A stretch of 64,000 nucleotides of DNA from Lumbricus rubellus (lineage: Eukaryota; Annelida; Clitellata; Crassiclitellata; Lumbricidae): positions 45,424,009 through 45,488,008 of the forward strand of contig OX243812.1 in the NCBI GenBank assembly GCA_945859605.1. The letters run 5' to 3'. Positions 23,262 to 34,532 of this stretch are shown here, piece after piece. Every line of letters begins with the position of its first letter. The stretch's first letter is position 1. Under the pieces are notes generated by a model. It searched no databases. It saw only the letters and a list, made by a program, of their open reading frames with translations, and was not told where the DNA came from. A program made the translations under genes and the position numbers.

Positions 23262-23690
23262 CTCATTCTCTCTCATTCGCTCGCATTCTCACTCTCAGTT
23301 TGTCTCTTATTCTCTCACATTCTCACTCTCAGTTTATCTCTTATTCTCTCACATTCTCACTCTCAGTTTGTCTCTTATTCTCTCACATTCTCACTCTCAG
23401 TTTGTCTTTTATTCTCTATCTATGATACTATTATACATCTCTTTTCAGAGTCTCTCTCTTCCTACCTTCTTTCTCTTATTCTCTCACATTCTCACTCTCA
23501 GTTTGTCTCTTATTCTCTTACATTCTCACTCTCAGTTTGTCTCTTATTCTCTCACATTCTCACTCTCAGTTTGTCTCTTATTCTCTCACATTCTCACTCT
23601 CAGTTTGTCTTTTATTCTCTATCTATGATACTATTATACATCTCTTTTCAGAGTCTCTCTCTTCCAACCTCCTTTCTCTCCCTCTCTAGA
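23262..23690. repeat. 34-bp pyrimidine-rich minisatellite with 204-bp higher-order repeat
   Basis: The basic unit is CTCAGTTTGTCTCTTATTCT followed by CTCACATTCTCACT. A divergent segment containing ATCTATGATACTATTATAC occurs at about 23416 and again at about 23620, a spacing of about 204 bp (six basic units). The array is therefore organised as a higher-order repeat. Confidence 0.9.
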
Positions 23691-23903
23691 AGAAAATATC
23701 GAGTAATAAGACTATAGGTAAGCTTAGGTACTGCCGAAAACCACAAATACAAATGATGCATTAAATGCAGAATAGGCTATATACATATATAATTTATATA
23801 GATCTCTCTCTATATATATAGGCCTATGTGTATATAAAAAAGACACGGCCGCCGCATTTCTCTCCAACACATCATCACAGTTTGTTGCCAGCTATTATGT
23901 GTG

Positions 23904-23963
<60 letters not shown>

Positions 23964-24376
23964 AATATCGCTTATAAAATATAATTCATCTCAGCCGTTG
24001 CCAGATCGGCAAAGAAGTATAAAGAAAGAGGACCATACATAAAGCTTAATTCAGTCAGACCAATATACAGACGGAATGTTTGTCAACAACATACATAATG
24101 TCGCTACATAAGTAGTTTTATTATGATGGAGAGGCAGATACAATGTGTACAACATCGTAAAGCAAGAAACAAACAGACTTGTTTACAGTCTCTTCTGAGT
24201 TGACATGATCCTCTACCGTAAGAGTTCTCGATATTATTTTGGTCCAGTTGTCAAATTCTAGCAACTAACTTTTCTCCACCAAGGACCACCCTATATACTG
24301 AAACGTGGATGAAGGATGGATGGATAAATGGATTGACGAATATACGTTGGATGGATAGATGGAATGATGCTGACAT
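23691..24376. other. no gene seen; CT/AT microsatellite
   Basis: (CT)n passes into (AT)n at 23904-23961. ATGGATGG-type repeats lie at 24310-24360. No coding region supported. Confidence 0.6.
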
Positions 24377-24506
<130 letters not shown>

Positions 24507-24524
24507 ATTTTAAATACGTTTTTG

Positions 24525-24608
24525 CCCCGAGGTTTATTTAGGATCCCTCAGGGACTTCGCTGCCAACTACAGCATAACAACCAGTCCAGAATGACCCTAC
24601 TCTTCAAA
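24525..24608 (+). repeat. dispersed repeat, copy 1 (CCCTCAGGGACTT)
   Basis: This segment, containing GAGGTTTATTTAGGATCCCT and CCAGTCCAGAATGACCCTA, recurs in inverted orientation at 28738-28812. Both copies adjoin simple repeats. It is probably the 3' end of a retroelement. Confidence 0.75.
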
Positions 24609-24785
24609 TATTATTATTATTATTATTATTATGAACAATTTATTACTTTGTGAAAAAATAATAATAGTAAAAATTATATTAATAATATTATTTTTTTTTT
24701 ATATTATAATAATATTTTAATATCTTCAAGAAAACACATCAACAACAGGAAACACACACAAAAAACAGAAAAGCTACAGCTACAG

Positions 24786-26076
24786 TCACACGTCTTCCGG
24801 CCTCGGCTCAGCCAAAGTGCCTCGAAAGGCCACCGAGTTGAAGCGCTGGACAGTAATAGAGAGGCGTTGCAGCAAAAAGCAGGTCTCTCTCAGATCACCG
24901 GAAGACAGTGATAGAATGCGGCCTAAATCTGATAAAAAGTCGAGACCAATAGTACAAATGGGACCTAGAGTCTCAAGGGCAAGAGGGACAAAAAAGTGAG
25001 TGTTTGCAAGAGCGGCGTATTTAGTATTTTTCCTCTCCGTTGCAATCTCGGCAGCCGCGCCCGCCGTCGAAGCCGTGGCCTGGATATAGTGCAAGAGTGT
25101 CTACCACTGTCGCATCCCACACAAGATGACGACCCGCACGCCATGGAATCATGGTAAGGCCGTCTGGTCGTCTACCATCTGTTCGAAGTAGTCCTGGTGG
25201 CTCTTTAATGGACGGGATTCCTGCTTTTGAAAGAGAGCGGTGTATAATGTCGTTGATCGTGCTGTGTCGAGCTATTCGACCGAAACCGAGAGAGCAAGAC
25301 AGGCCGTGGCTGCCTCTGGCGTCGATTTGAGCTCCGCAGGCGCAAGTGTGTGGTTCACATATTGCGGCCCCAAGTCGCAAACCGACGGCCACTCGAACAT
25401 CCTCGTTATCCAGTCGTAGTCCACATGCGGTTATCGGTAACGCATGGAGCCAATCACTAGCGTGAGGCGATGAGACTGCTTTTAGTCGTGCGATGTTATA
25501 TACATCCACTGTGTTTTCAAGCAGTGACTTCGCAGTTTTCTCCAACAATGGTTTGTCCCATGATGCTTGTTGATTTGTTGGCATGATTTCTGCTTCATCA
25601 AATTCTGTCTTGGAACACCACTCGGTCGTCATTGATTGAAAGTGTGAGTCCTGTTCGAGATTAATAGAACTGAGAATGAGAGTCTGGAGAGGGAGAGTGC
25701 TTGCAGCTGAAGCCAGAAAGGCTGGAAGTGCTAGCGAAGACGCTCTCCGAATCCCCAGACCACCCATCTTTATGGGCAATGAGGCTTGTGTCCATTGATC
25801 ATCGTTTAGAGAAATGTTCAATATCTTTTCTAAACCTTGGCGTAGTTTGGTGTCGTAGATCTCCAGTTCGGGATGTTTGTCGCTTGGATGGCATCGAAGA
25901 GTGTAAATCATTTTAGGCGTACCGAGCGAACTTCTCAAAATAAGGAGTGCGTCCTGCCTGGCTATGAGAGCTAATTTGTTCAGACTCTCCTCAAGTTCTT
26001 TGGTTCTACTCTCAAGACATTGCTGCAGCGCTTTTCCCGATGAGAGTGGAGCGCCGAGTAGCTGGGCTTCGTCCAC
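24786..26076 (-). pseudogene. retroelement ORF C-terminal fragment, frameshifted
   Basis: A 351-residue open frame (26076 to 25021) continues after a frameshift into a second frame (from about 25094 to 24786). Visible motifs in order: LPIKMGGLGIRRASSLALPAF, which is the end-of-thumb region common to reverse-transcriptase ORFs; a CACG...HGLSC zinc-knuckle-like pair; RPDG...WDATVV, which could be a PD-(D/E)xK restriction-like nuclease; then ALETLG and FLLQRLSITVQRFN near the end. Family knowledge suggests the C-terminus of a non-LTR-type retroelement. The catalytic RT core is missing: upstream sequence is replaced by (ATT)n. The exact clade is not certain. Confidence 0.7.
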
Positions 26077-26085
26077 ATCAATTAG

Positions 26086-26176
<91 letters not shown>
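26086..26176. repeat. (ATT)n microsatellite
   Basis: Thirty uninterrupted ATT units, directly abutting the truncated retroelement ORF, so the repeat marks the truncation point. Confidence 0.97.
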
Positions 26177-26177
<1 letters not shown>

Positions 26178-26437
26178 ATAAATTTGTAAGCGCGCAAGGT
26201 CACGCCGAAATGTGAATCTGAGGCAAGGATAGTCAGTCGCCAGAGGAAGATACAGTAAGAGATCCATGTGCTTGAATTAAAGCCAAAGAGAAATAGTGAG
26301 TTTTGAGTTGCTTTTTGAAGGAAGAAGCTGAAATTAAGTTTATATAAATATATAAACTTTAGGAAGGCTGAAGGATAAGAATGCATAGAAATATTGAGTT
26401 AATGCATATACCAATGGAGTCACTCCATTGCGTGGAC

Positions 26438-26719
26438 GGACAAAATGTCCCCGGACAAAATGTCCCGGACAAAATGTCCCGGACAAAATGTCCCTGGACA
26501 AAAAGTCCCCGGACAAAAAGTCCCCGGACAAAATGTCCCCGGACAAAATGTCCCTGGACAAAAAGTCCCCGGATAAAATGTCCCCGGATAAAATGTCCCC
26601 GGACAAAATGTCCCCGGATAAAATGTCCCCGGACAAAATGTTCCCGGATAAAATGTCCCCGGACAAAAAGTCCCCGGATAAAAAGTCCCCGGACAAAAAG
26701 TCCTCGGATAAAATGTCCC
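26438..26719. repeat. 15-bp palindromic minisatellite, array 1
   Basis: The unit GGACAAAATGTCCCC contains the near-palindrome GGACA-AAA-TGTCC; variants carry AAAAAG for AAAATG, or GGATA. About 19 units. The first five units include two 14-bp short units (GGACAAAATGTCCC) in an order shared with the other three arrays. Left flank: TGCATATACCAATGGAGT, shared with the right flank of array 2. Confidence 0.95.
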
Positions 26720-27212
26720 TAGTAAAATGGTAGGGCTACCTAGAACACAGCGCTTGGGGTGCCTATACCAACAGGTAGCCTATATTGACAAGAAGAGTCT
26801 GTCTGGCAGAAAAGTGGCTTTTCCAATAATCATAAGTGTTTTTCTGGTGAGACAGTCGTTCAGCCGAGAACTTATTTTTCTATCGTTAGCGCGAGGATTT
26901 AGATTATGCCTATACAAGGGTGGGAGCATGCCGTGCAAAACATGTCTTTAGTTTCTGGGCACAGCTGAAAAGTGACCAATCTCGAGATCAATCGAGAACT
27001 TGCTACTTGACACTGGCATTGCTGCTCTAACAATGAGAGATCGATATTTTACGATAAGTTTTTTCATGCTCCTCAGTTGCCCGCATCTTGTCACGCTTGG
27101 AGCTGCTGTCTGCAGCTTGGCGTTTGTTTCACGTGCGGGGCGAACTCGACCACCTGCCGACGTTCCTTCTTCAAGAATTTGTGGATGTACTGCTTCCCTG
27201 CCTGGCAGTCCT
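26720..27212. other. no gene seen
   Basis: Short open frames only. No recognisable protein motif. Confidence 0.4.
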
Positions 27213-27249
27213 TTGAGTCGGACTCCGACACAGAGCACAATGCAAATGT

Positions 27250-27502
27250 AAAAATGTAAATGTATTAATCGGGTTTTATATATAGCGGCCGTCTTATGGC
27301 CTCGACCCTGAGGGTGAGATCCTTTACCACCGCTAGCCCGTTTGAATGGACGCCACGACATTTAGGTCCCCGAGGACAGACCGTGCTAGCCCGAAATCTT
27401 GAATATCTGAAATAGTAACCTTGAGGAATCGAACCGCGGCCCGCACGCTCTATTCCACAGACGCGCGGCCGCCAGCTCTCTTACCGATGTAGCTACCTGG
27501 GC
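27250..27502 (-). repeat. tRNA-derived SINE
   Basis: The minus strand starts GCCCAGGTAGCTACATCGGT, with an A-box-like TAGCTACATCGG. A perfect B box GGTTCGATTCC lies at 27425-27435. The body ends in a CGCTATATATAAAA tail with ATTAATACATTT. Pol III-type internal promoter and tail support a tRNA-derived SINE. It interrupts the dispersed repeat that is continuous at 32221-32280. Confidence 0.82.
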
Positions 27503-28098
27503 TAGTGTATTCTCTCTTACAGAAGCGATCGACTCGGGGCTTTTCTAGACAGGGACCGCAATCATGGGTAGCCTACGGTTAGCAACCATTGTGCAGTGAA
27601 TGTAGACAGGGCGGCGACTTCATACGAAGAAGTGGGCTGGCGTCCATTCCGACCCGTGAACCAATAATAATGGGGTCGTGGAAGTCACATTATCAAACAG
27701 GATTACCGTGTTCACAGCCCTGGGAGTCCTGGCACTTTGTAAAGACATAGGCCTAGCTGGCTTACTACGGTACGCTTCTTTTCAGTTGCCTACATAATTA
27801 TGTTTGCTTGGTTGTGCTAAAGTGGCTAATCTGTTACGTTAAATAATCATAATTAATTAAATATTGTAATATATTTTGACATTTATTGTCTTTTATCATG
27901 TAGTCGTATTTTTGCTAATTTCCAATCGTGCAATTTGTTTGATCGGATTTACTTTAGATTAAACACTAAGAAAAGCAAAGGGCCTAATTAGAAGGTTTAT
28001 AGATCTAATAACACTGACAATAGATGTTTTTTGCATAAGTAACTGCTGTCAAAATGCAGAGGGAATCGTGAAAGAACGGCGATTTTATGTTCTTTAAA

Positions 28099-28351
28099 GG
28101 GACTATTTGTTCGGGGACTTTTTGTCCGGAAACACCCTTATCCGGGGACTTTTTGTCCGGGGACTTTTTGTCCTGGGACATTTTATCCGGGGACATTTTA
28201 TCCGGGGACTTTTTGTCCAGGGACATTTTGTCCGGGAACTTTTTGTCCGGGGACATTTTATCCGGGGACTTTTTGTCCGGGGACTTTTTGTCCGGGGACT
28301 TTTTGTCCGGGACATTTTGTCCGGGACATTTTGTCCAGGGACATTTTGTCC
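28099..28351. repeat. 15-bp palindromic minisatellite, array 2
   Basis: GGGGACATTTTGTCC/GGGGACTTTTTGTCC units, about 17; read on the minus strand it begins with the same unit order as arrays 1 and 3. The open frames of SPDKM/SGDFL-type repeats across it are artefacts of the period. Confidence 0.95.
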
Positions 28352-28484
28352 TAGCACCCTCCATTGGTATATGCATTGGAGTCCATGGAGCGGCGATCTG
28401 ACCTTCGATCGGCTGATCAAACTGAACTTTTGGTCCCTCACTCACGGACTGCTATAGATAATGCAGCGGCACTTTTTTCAGTGG

Positions 28485-28670
28485 CTCACCCGAGAACCTG
28501 GAATGGGTTCCCTGTTGCACACCGCCTTGTGCTTATATAGAAGTCACATCACTATTTTTCTTTATTTGTTGAACTGGGAGCGCTTCTGAGTAGTTTACCT
28601 TGAAGGTGCGCTATATAAAAATTCAACAACAACAGCAACAGCAACAGCAACAACAACAACAACAACAATA
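28485..28670 (+). repeat. SINE-like tail and (AAC)n run
   Basis: Ends GGTGCGCTATATAAAAATTC followed by (AAC)n at 28622-28670. The CGCTATATAA tail matches those near 12900, 47110 and 63380. Confidence 0.6.
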
Positions 28671-28737
28671 ACAATAATTACTATTATTATGCGATTGCAT
28701 TTCGAGGCACATTCGATGATCAAGATAACGAAGAGTA

Positions 28738-28812
28738 TATAGGGTCATTCTGGACTGGTTTTTATACTGTAGTTAGCAATAAGTCCCTGAGGGATCCTAA
28801 ATACCTCGGGGC
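28738..28812 (-). repeat. dispersed repeat, copy 2 (inverted to copy 1)
   Basis: AGTCCCTGAGGGATCCTAAA and GGGTCATTCTGGACTGG are the reverse complement of the 24525-24608 copy, with a few differences. Confidence 0.75.
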
Positions 28813-28877
28813 CCAAAAAATAATATAATGACGTATTTGGGAACTGTTAGAATCGTTGATAGCTAAACGGACAGCCA

Positions 28878-28970
28878 GCCATACATACATACATACATAC
28901 ATACATACATACATACATACATACATACATACATACATACATACATACATACATACATACATACATACAT
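28878..28970. repeat. (ATAC)n microsatellite
   Basis: About 23 uninterrupted ATAC units. Confidence 0.97.
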
Positions 28971-30520
28971 GCAGACAAACTGCTTAGTATGTCCAGCTGG
29001 TAGGATGTGGTGTTGGTTGATTGGCGACATTGAGGGGAGAAGAGATCTGAGGCTTGAGCAACACTCGGGAATTCACGGCAGACGACTGCAGGGACAAGGG
29101 GGCGGCTGCGGATCCCACGACAGCGGCTCTAAAACATTGCCTCGTCGTCTCCGCCTCACCAAATCTAATTGACCGATTTGTCATCGCGCTGGCATTAACA
29201 CATAGACTACACATACATACACGCACACACAAACATCAACACACAAACATACACACACAAACACACACACAAACACACACACGCGGAGACACACGTGCGC
29301 ACATAAATATACACAGACTATCACTTTCAATAACACTAATACACACTAGCTAATCCTAACACGCACCAGCACACTTACAAACACGTGAACATGCGCACAT
29401 AGGCCTATGCACAATATTATAACACAGACTAAGTATGCCAATACTATAATATATAATATGTTTAATTATTTTATATGCATTATTAATTTATTATACATAA
29501 TAGTTATCATAGCAGCAGTAAGAAACTGCTCTGTGTGATAGGTCTACGTGTAGAATCTAAATTCAGAATATTTGCACAATACTCTGTGTTATCCGGTTGG
29601 TTCATTTGCTGTCCAGCAACAGCAAATTAATTGGATTTCTATTGAAATTTTCGGTCGATTAATCACAAATTTACGGTCACTGATGTTGCTTCAGCGCCTC
29701 ATGACAACTGCATCGTTCTCCCTCGATGCCCCTCCGCCAGCAGCAGCGCTCTGCAGAGGTCCGACCATCGGTCGGTCGGTCGGTCGGTCGGTCGGTCGAT
29801 GGGTCGGACGGTCGGTCAGTTGGTCATCTGCTGCAGCCTCCTGCAGTACGGATGGATGCGTATATAGTCATTCGACAGTTGTTCATTTCTGGGAGGGCTC
29901 ACAATACACCGCCGCATGGAGCCACATATTCCGATGGTGTCATTATAATAACTTAGGAGACTAGAGATGATTTTTAGCATTATTACCTTTCGTCTGATGT
30001 CGACGGTTGAACAGTAGTTGCTGCTGTTTATGACAATCATTTCCAAGAACATTTCTTCATAAATCATAGACCATTAGACCATACATGTAGACTGCAGTGG
30101 AGTTGAGTTTCGTTTGAGTAATCATTCTAATAAAAATACAGCTGCTATAGCTTTTGTGTCGAATGATTTCTATTTCTACTATTTCAATAGGGACTCGTCA
30201 CTCTTCTGTAACGCGATTCACGTAGAACTAGCAGACCTATGATTCTGCGGACTATAATATTATATGCCCAAGAACCTCTGTCCTTCCTTCACCGTGTACT
30301 CACCGCACACATAATTTTTAAAAATCCAAATTCATGAAACTGAACAGTTTATTGGTAATCACTGCTGACCTCGTCAAGATGTCTGCATATATATGTATAA
30401 TTTGTATATATTATATATAAAATAAATTATATAGAGTCTATATATAAAATTATATGTACTTATATATGCGAAATGTGAGACTGAAAAACAGCAGACGACG
30501 GAGACTGCAGAGTGATATGC
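28971..30520. other. no gene seen; CA-rich and GGTC repeats
   Basis: CA-rich DNA at 29205-29345 and (GGTC)n at 29768-29800. No open frame here has a recognisable domain. Confidence 0.5.
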
Positions 30521-30524
30521 ACCG

Positions 30525-30722
30525 CCATCAAATTCTGCATGTCTTTATACCGTGTCTTCTTCGTATCAGATGGTATTGGAAATGTCCATCAAATTCTACA
30601 TAACTTTACATCACTATACCATGTCTTCTTCGTATCAGATGGTATTGGAAATGTCCATCAAATTCTACATAACTTTACATCACTATACCATGTCTTCTTC
30701 GTATCAGATGGTATTGGAAATC
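30525..30722. repeat. 69-bp tandem repeat, about three copies
   Basis: The unit contains CTTCTTCGTATCAGATGGTA and CCATCAAATTCTACATAAC. The second and third copies are virtually identical; the first is diverged. 69 is a multiple of 3, giving open frames without other support. Confidence 0.93.
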
Positions 30723-30888
30723 TGGCGAATATGAACACTGAACTATAGTTACTGATCCTTCTATGATCAGAACATGGCTTTATTAATTTCAATTAAAAGC
30801 AATTCAACTAGTTTCTTTTTTCGACATTTTCTAATATTTTTCTTTGATTTGTACTTCGTGAACTACGGTACATAATCATGTCACAAAC

Positions 30889-31090
30889 TAGGGCTTTTTA
30901 ACGTGCAGTTGTACACAAAATGTGCAGTTCTAAATGGATTTGTGCAGTTGTAGAAGTTCTTCTTTGCAGCTAAAACTAGTTGAAAAAGGTCATTTTCCTC
31001 CGATTGGGAGTAATTTATCATGGATGTTGGCCCGTTGGGAAAGCAAAGAAAGAGTTGTGCAGTTCTAAAAATTCCTTAAAAACAGCCCTG
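30889..31090. mobile_element. 202-bp hAT-like MITE with 8-bp TSD
   Basis: Ends TAGGGCTTTTTAA and (inverted) CAGGGCTGTTTTTAAGG. Exact 8-bp direct repeat TCACAAAC at 30881-30888 and 31091-31098. The interior repeats GTGCAGTT four times near the ends. No coding capacity. Confidence 0.87.
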
Positions 31091-31573
31091 TCACAAACAG
31101 GCCTATAGACTATGTCAGTGGCTTAAATCTAGGTCCAACAGTTTTGACCATGCAGGCAACAAAATAAGCCAGGCCTGCAAATAGTAAAAGCGAATTCTCA
31201 TAAGAAAAGTTTTACACGGCGTCGAATCCCTTTCGTTGCAGCGCCTGATGAACATGGCATACCTTTCAAAGAAACATAATCAATAGCAGCATGATCTCTG
31301 TCTGTCTGATCACTTCTCCAAGGACTGCTGTTGATATCTTATAGAATTTCATTTTGCCTTCTCTTGTATAATGCCTTCAGCTTCTAGATCATAAGGTCTC
31401 GCGAGATCTCGTTACACTGGTTACAGCATCAAGATACGAAAGAAGAAGAAGGAGAAGACAACGACGAGGTAGACACGACATAATTATTTAGCAATTGCAT
31501 ATCAAAGACGAGACATGCCTTGAAATGAAGAGTAGATCTCGATAGGTGAAATCTGATCACCATCGTCGTGGAC

Positions 31574-31857
31574 GGACAAAATGTCCCCGGACAAAATGTC
31601 CCGGACAAAATGTCCCGGACAAAATGTCCCTGGACAAAAAGTCCCCGGACAAAATGTCCCCGGATAAAATGTCCCCGGACAAAATGTCCCCGGACAAAAA
31701 GTCCCCGGACAAAATGTCCCCGGACAAAATGTCCCCGGATAAAATGTCCCCGGACAAAAAGTCCCCGGATAAAATGTCCCTGGACAAAAAGTCCCCGGAT
31801 AAAATGTCCCTGGACAAAAAGTCCCCGGATAAAATGTCTCGGACAAAATGTCCCCGG
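31574..31857. repeat. 15-bp palindromic minisatellite, array 3
   Basis: Same unit family as array 1, with the same GTGGAC lead-in and the same starting order of 15- and 14-bp units. The right flank differs from array 1, and the approximately 850-bp dispersed repeat is absent. Confidence 0.95.
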
Positions 31858-32220
31858 AAAAGTGATCCATGGTGGAGAACCCCCTCATCAATTCACGAAA
31901 GCCGATCAAAGACACACGACGCCCCGGGATAGACATTAGCCACTCAGTCAATGACATCAAGTCTAGAATAACAGCAGCCTTTATGCTCATGTGGACCGCA
32001 GTAGTGCAGATCCATCGGACACCCAGGAGCTTACGTGGGATTTGGTTCTACTGCCATAAACCGATGTGTGGAGCTAGATCGCCAACAAGTCACTGGCATC
32101 TTTGCCGCTGCTCAACACACGACCTACCGCCCTTAGCGTTTTGTCACACTTTTCCCTTATCCCAGAAAGAATAGACTTGTTGTCACGCTCTGCCCACTCG
32201 ATCACCATGCACGAAAGAGA

Positions 32221-33123
32221 CAGAGTCGGACTCCGACAACGAGTTCAATAGTGTTTTCTTTCTTGCAGAAGCGATTGACCTCTGCCTTTTCTAGACAGGG
32301 ACTGCGATTATGGGTACGGTGAACAACCGTTGTGCACTGAAGTCTGAAGGTAGACAGAGCCGTGACTCGGGTGGCTTCAGACGGAAAAGTGGGCTGGCGT
32401 CCATTCCGACCCGTGAACAAGTAGCGTCCCGGCCGTGGAAGCTACATTATCACCCAGGATTACCGTGTTCACAGCCTTGGGAGCCCTGACACTTTGCAAA
32501 GAATTACTAAGCTTCTTTTCAGTTGCCTACAAATGTTTGCTTGGTTGTACTAAAGTGGTTAATTTTTTACGTTTTATAATCCTTATTATTGTATAGGCTA
32601 TATTTTGACATTTATTTTATTTTATTATGTATTCACTATTTTTGCAAGTTTCCAATCATGCCATTTGTTTAATCGGAATTTCTTTACATTAAAACATTTA
32701 GAAAAGCACAGGGCCTAAATAGAAGGTTTATAGATCTAATAATACTGGCAATAAGTCTTTCTTTCTAGCACAAATAACTGTTGTCAAAATACAGAGGGAC
32801 TCGTGAAAGAACGCGCGATTTTATGTTCTTTAAAGGGACTATTTGTCAAGGGACATTTTGTCCGGGAACATCTTTATCTGGGGACTTTTTGTCCGGGGAC
32901 TTTTTGTCCAGGGACATATTATCCGGGGACTTTTTGTCCAGGAACATTTTGTCCGGGGACTTTTTGTCCGGGGACATTTTATCCGGGGCCTTTTTGTCCA
33001 GGGACATTTTGTCCGGGGACTTTTTGTCCGGGGACATTTTGTCCGGGGACTTTTTGTCCAGGGACATTTTGTCCGGGACATTTTGTCCGGGACATTTTGT
33101 CCGGGGACATTTTGTCCTAGCAC
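32221..33123. mobile_element. dispersed repeat copy 2, ends in array 4
   Basis: The uninterrupted version of the 27213-28357 element, ending CCTAGCACC after array 4. Homology starts near GAGTCGGACTCCGACAA (32224). The left boundary is not established. Confidence 0.8.
32835..33117. repeat. 15-bp palindromic minisatellite, array 4
   Basis: About 19 units of GGGGACATTTTGTCC/GGGGACTTTTTGTCC. The inverse complement of the right end starts with the same unit series as the other arrays. Confidence 0.95.
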
Positions 33124-33705
33124 CTGCATCGTGCACTCTTGCATGGATATACGATTATCCACAAATATAATGACGCAGTTTCTAATGCTTATGCGCATTA
33201 TCTTCTCGTTTAGGGTCTTTTCTGACAGCCATACCCTTTCAACACGAGGTATGCACCACCTTTCTTTTGCGCTATTATAAAATTATTAGCAACGTATCAC
33301 CTGTGTTAGATGACGCTCTCCTTAAACTTATGAGCCTATACATACATGTACGACGTTGTACGTAGTCTACATAATGATCATATCCAGACCAATGGCAGAA
33401 TTATTCTTATCTTTCCTGCGGCTATCATCACGTTAATATGGTGTGATATTTGATTCCATCAATCCTGTTCAAGCACATCAGAAAGAAGACATCATGCACT
33501 TTGAACAGCATGTCTCGATTTGCCAGCTAACGGTCTTGTTCTTTAGACCTCTAAATCCCGAATGAGTTACCTTTCCATCTCGTGCACTCATGAACTATAA
33601 AAATATCGACAGATTCTGCAACGTCTGCATGCTCAATAGATTGCGATTGTAAAAATTGATTTCGCTTAGAAAAGACCATCGCTTGATTTCCTTATTTGAA
33701 GCGAT

Positions 33706-34532
33706 CAAAGCTCGAGGGTACGTACCATACGTATTCTATTTTTTGAAAGGTACGTACGTATTTTAACGTACCCTATTTTAGGGTACGTAACAATAAATAA
33801 AATACGTTAACCATTTCATTGCTCATTATAAGAATGTAGGCTACAATTAAATTTAAGCAAACAATCACAACTCAGTATATGGCGTAGTAAATTGCTGCAA
33901 TGCTATATTGTAGGTCTATGTTTATCCTGCATGCATTGAACTGAATGCACTCAGTCGGCTCAGTTCTGCTGCAGCACTTCAAAGGTGTGTTCTTATGCGA
34001 TTGCCTGATCCAAACCAGAACTGTTTCTCAAAAAATTGCATTCAATTAAATAATTATTTTCGCATTTTTCAAAACTTTCACGTGCGTCCATTCCTTCCCA
34101 TGTTCTCTGGTCATCGTTGAATCGCTGACTGATGCGTGGGCTATTATAAGATATAGACGTGCTGCAACTTTCGAGTTACAGCAATTTGCAAACCAGTGAC
34201 GTGTACTTAGCTATCATTAGTAAGACAGTGCAATTTGCATTAAATTAATTATAACCGAAGAATTTAACGAATTAAATTTACTGCTACGCCACCGGAAGTA
34301 CCGGTTTCAATGACGCATAGGCCTACAGATGACGTCAGATTATACGTAGGCTATGGGTCACCGAGTAAACCATGAATAAAATTTGTGTGTATGGTACCGT
34401 ACGTATTAGGCCTATACGCGTATTCTATTTTTTTTAAAGGTACGTACGTATTATACGCGTATTCTATTTTTTGAAAGGTACGTACGTATTTTAACGTATT
34501 CTATTTTAGGGTACGCGTACCCTCGAGCTTTG
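33706..34532. mobile_element. 827-bp hAT-like MITE with 8-bp TSD
   Basis: Ends CAAAGCTCGAGGGTACG and its inverse complement (17 bp, exact). Exact 8-bp direct repeat GAAGCGAT at 33698-33705 and 34533-34540. Subterminal modules with GTATTCTATTTTTTGAAAGG and TACGTACGTATTTTAACGTA occur at both ends in direct orientation. No coding region. Confidence 0.92.

Larger units (their letters stand above)
27213..28357. mobile_element. dispersed repeat copy 1, ends in array 2 (contains SINE)
   Basis: Homologous, apart from an inserted SINE, to 32221-33123: shared blocks include GAGTCGGACTCCGACA, CTTTTCTAGACAGGGA, TGGGCTGGCGTCCATTCCGA, GGATTACCGTGTTCACAGCC and TTTTATGTTCTTTAAAGGGA, in the same order. Both copies end with the palindromic array and then CCTAGCACC, after which they diverge, marking one boundary. 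No coding region was found; the element is non-autonomous. Confidence 0.8.

Noticed and set aside
28340..28360. Helitron 3' end (hairpin plus CTAG)
   Set aside because: GGACATTTTGTCC-CTAG is suggestive, but both copies continue with the same CACC, so the boundary is not at CTAG and no 5' TC end was found.
26340..33280. SPDKM / SGDFL-type repeat proteins over the four 15-bp arrays
   Set aside because: Period-15 open frames on both strands with no other domain.
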